Assembly: GCA_012512995.1 (NCBI GenBank)
Contig: JAAZDA010000472.1
Coordinates: forward strand, 1-5,572
Source of the DNA: Clostridiales bacterium
GTDB lineage: Bacteria; Bacillota; Clostridia; Lachnospirales; Lachnospiraceae
DNA length: 5,572 bases
Direction of reading: 5' to 3'
Position numbers and translations under genes: made by a program. Shown in pieces: positions 4,555-5,572 of the stretch; within the stretch, counting starts at the first letter, position 1; the number at the start of each line of letters is the position of its first letter. The notes under the pieces are model-generated. The model had not been told where the DNA came from and did no database searches. It was given only the letters and a program-made list of their open reading frames with translations.

Positions 4555-5572
4555 TAATTTCTTGTCATGAATACATGATTCGCGACCAGCGTATCCACAT
4601 CAGCCCCTATGATATTGCTCGCCTTCTGCTTGTATGTGGCCGCCTGGGCGGTATCAATATATTTGTAAAAATCATACGCCATCTTGGGAGACCCATCTGT
4701 ATTGCAGAGTCCCTGGATGATATTTGTGAGCATCTCTTTCTCGTTGTCTGTCTCGCGGTAAAGTATGAAGCCGTCTATGAACGGATTGTTTGCTGCCACC
4801 ATATAGCCATATACAACTGAAGCCGCCTGAAGATCCTCGCCTTCAGCTGACGTAAAGCCTATCTCAGAGAGGCTTATACTGCGCACCGCGCCTGTCGGGC
4901 TGAGCATTGAAGCCTGCTGCATATAATCTGTGAGAACATTAAGATTTTCCATCGTGATATATGGAGTGCTCACGGTCTGATTTACATATATTGCCTGCTG
5001 CTGCCATGTATACGCATCAAAGAGCGGCGCGTTGTATGGATGGAAAGCAAGACCCCAGTCGATATTGCCTTCACGTGTAATGTAGTAATTGAACGAATCC
5101 AGAAAATCCTTCGAAAGGAAGCACCCCGGGTTCGATTTGCGTCCCCATTCCTGATCAAGAGGGATATAAACCTGCGCCGTGGAATTCATGCTCTTGATCC
5201 CGTTGTAAAAGATCCTGAACGCCTTATTATATGCACTCACGTTAAAATCAAGATCAGTGTTGCTCATGTAAAAACACTCTGAACGGGCATTGACTTCATT
5301 CCCGATAAGCCAGTTGTCTACCTGCCCGTGATCCTGCGTCCCGTTATAGCGCTGGCCAAGGAAAGCCGCGACGGCCTTAAGATGTTTTGCCCCGCCGCTC
5401 TCAGCGGTATTGAATGCATAGCACGGGCAATCCATTGAGAGTTTGTCACGTGACAGCGGATGTATGAGATCCGCGCCCTGACCCCCGAGCGAATTCAGGA
5501 TCGTCAGATTTGTCTGAAATCCCTTATATGTAAACCACCAGATTATTGCATCCAGCTTGTATATCTCAGCAC
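4554..5572 (-). CDS. DUF5722-family glycoside-hydrolase-like protein (5' end beyond window)
   Basis: C-terminal 338 residues of a larger protein; the frame is open to the window edge, so the ATG at 5435 is internal. The sequence has the look of a clan GH-A TIM-barrel hydrolase and matches DUF5722 as I recall it: LILNSLGGQGADLIHP, then AVAAFLGQRYNG, WLIGNEVNAR, LAFHPYNAPLFD, MENLNVLTDYMQ and SISLSEIGFTSAEGEDLQAA, followed by GFILYRETDN. Glu in IGNEVN (codon 5295-5297) fits the acid/base position and Glu in LSEIGF (codon 4863-4865) fits the nucleophile position of this clan, about 144 residues apart. Whether it has a signal peptide or extra carbohydrate-binding domains cannot be seen. Substrate and true activity are unknown. 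The following DUF4250 gene is 46 bp away; the PTS operon downstream has its own promoter, so a shared role in sugar use is only suggested by proximity. Confidence 0.82.
   Translation of the reverse strand, partial: AEIYKLDAIIWWFTYKGFQTNLTILNSLGGQGADLIHPLSRDKLSMDCPCYAFNTAESGGAKHLKAVAAFLGQRYNGTQDHGQVDNWLIGNEVNARSECFYMSNTDLDFNVSAYNKAFRIFYNGIKSMNSTAQVYIPLDQEWGRKSNPGCFLSKDFLDSFNYYITREGNIDWGLAFHPYNAPLFDAYTWQQQAIYVNQTVSTPYITMENLNVLTDYMQQASMLSPTGAVRSISLSEIGFTSAEGEDLQAASVVYGYMVAANNPFIDGFILYRETDNEKEMLTNIIQGLCNTDGSPKMAYDFYKYIDTAQAATYKQKASNIIGADVDTLVANHVFMTRN

Noticed and set aside
4506..4820. 104-codon plus-strand open frame
   Set aside because: Runs antisense over the hairpin and the DUF5722 gene; no family resemblance.

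Overview
The window reads as chromosomal DNA of a low-to-moderate GC Firmicute, most likely a clostridium of the Lachnospiraceae type. This is inferred from the protein families present (a DUF4250 small protein, a DUF5722 glycoside-hydrolase-like protein, and HPr and Enzyme I with clade-typical active-site variants), from strong AGGAGG-like ribosome binding sites, and from a LicT-type antitermination switch. All supported genes lie on the minus strand, so transcription runs from right to left.

Right part (about 4334-5572): the C-terminal 338 residues of a DUF5722-family glycoside-hydrolase-like protein, followed by an 11-bp hairpin at its stop codon and a 57-residue DUF4250 protein. A weak hairpin just after DUF4250 may end this unit.

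Centre (about 4124-4225): a compact regulatory region. A sigma-A-like promoter leads almost directly into a near-perfect ribonucleic antiterminator (RAT). The 3' end of the RAT overlaps the 5' arm of a 16-bp intrinsic terminator with a T7 tract. This is the classic target of BglG/LicT-family antiterminators, and the next gene encodes one.

Left part (1-4089): an apparently complete sugar phosphotransferase (PTS) operon in the order antiterminator, EIIA(Glc-family), Enzyme I, HPr, then a NagE-like EIIC(B) truncated by the window edge. Gaps are 12, 15, 22 and 45 bp with no terminator seen. Every step from PEP to sugar is encoded here: EI (His189), HPr (His15), EIIA (His86), then the IIB domain (expected beyond the window) and the IIC permease. 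The IIC resembles N-acetylglucosamine permeases more than glucose permeases.

The most notable points are regulatory. The whole PTS, including the normally general EI and HPr, sits behind one RAT/terminator switch. The antiterminator keeps both PRD1 histidines but lacks both PRD2 histidines. HPr has Arg at the position of the regulatory Ser46. Together these suggest a PTS that has lost the usual HPr-based catabolite control inputs and answers mainly to its own transporter. That is an inference from residues, not a demonstrated behaviour. I see no mobile element, CRISPR array, tRNA or rRNA.
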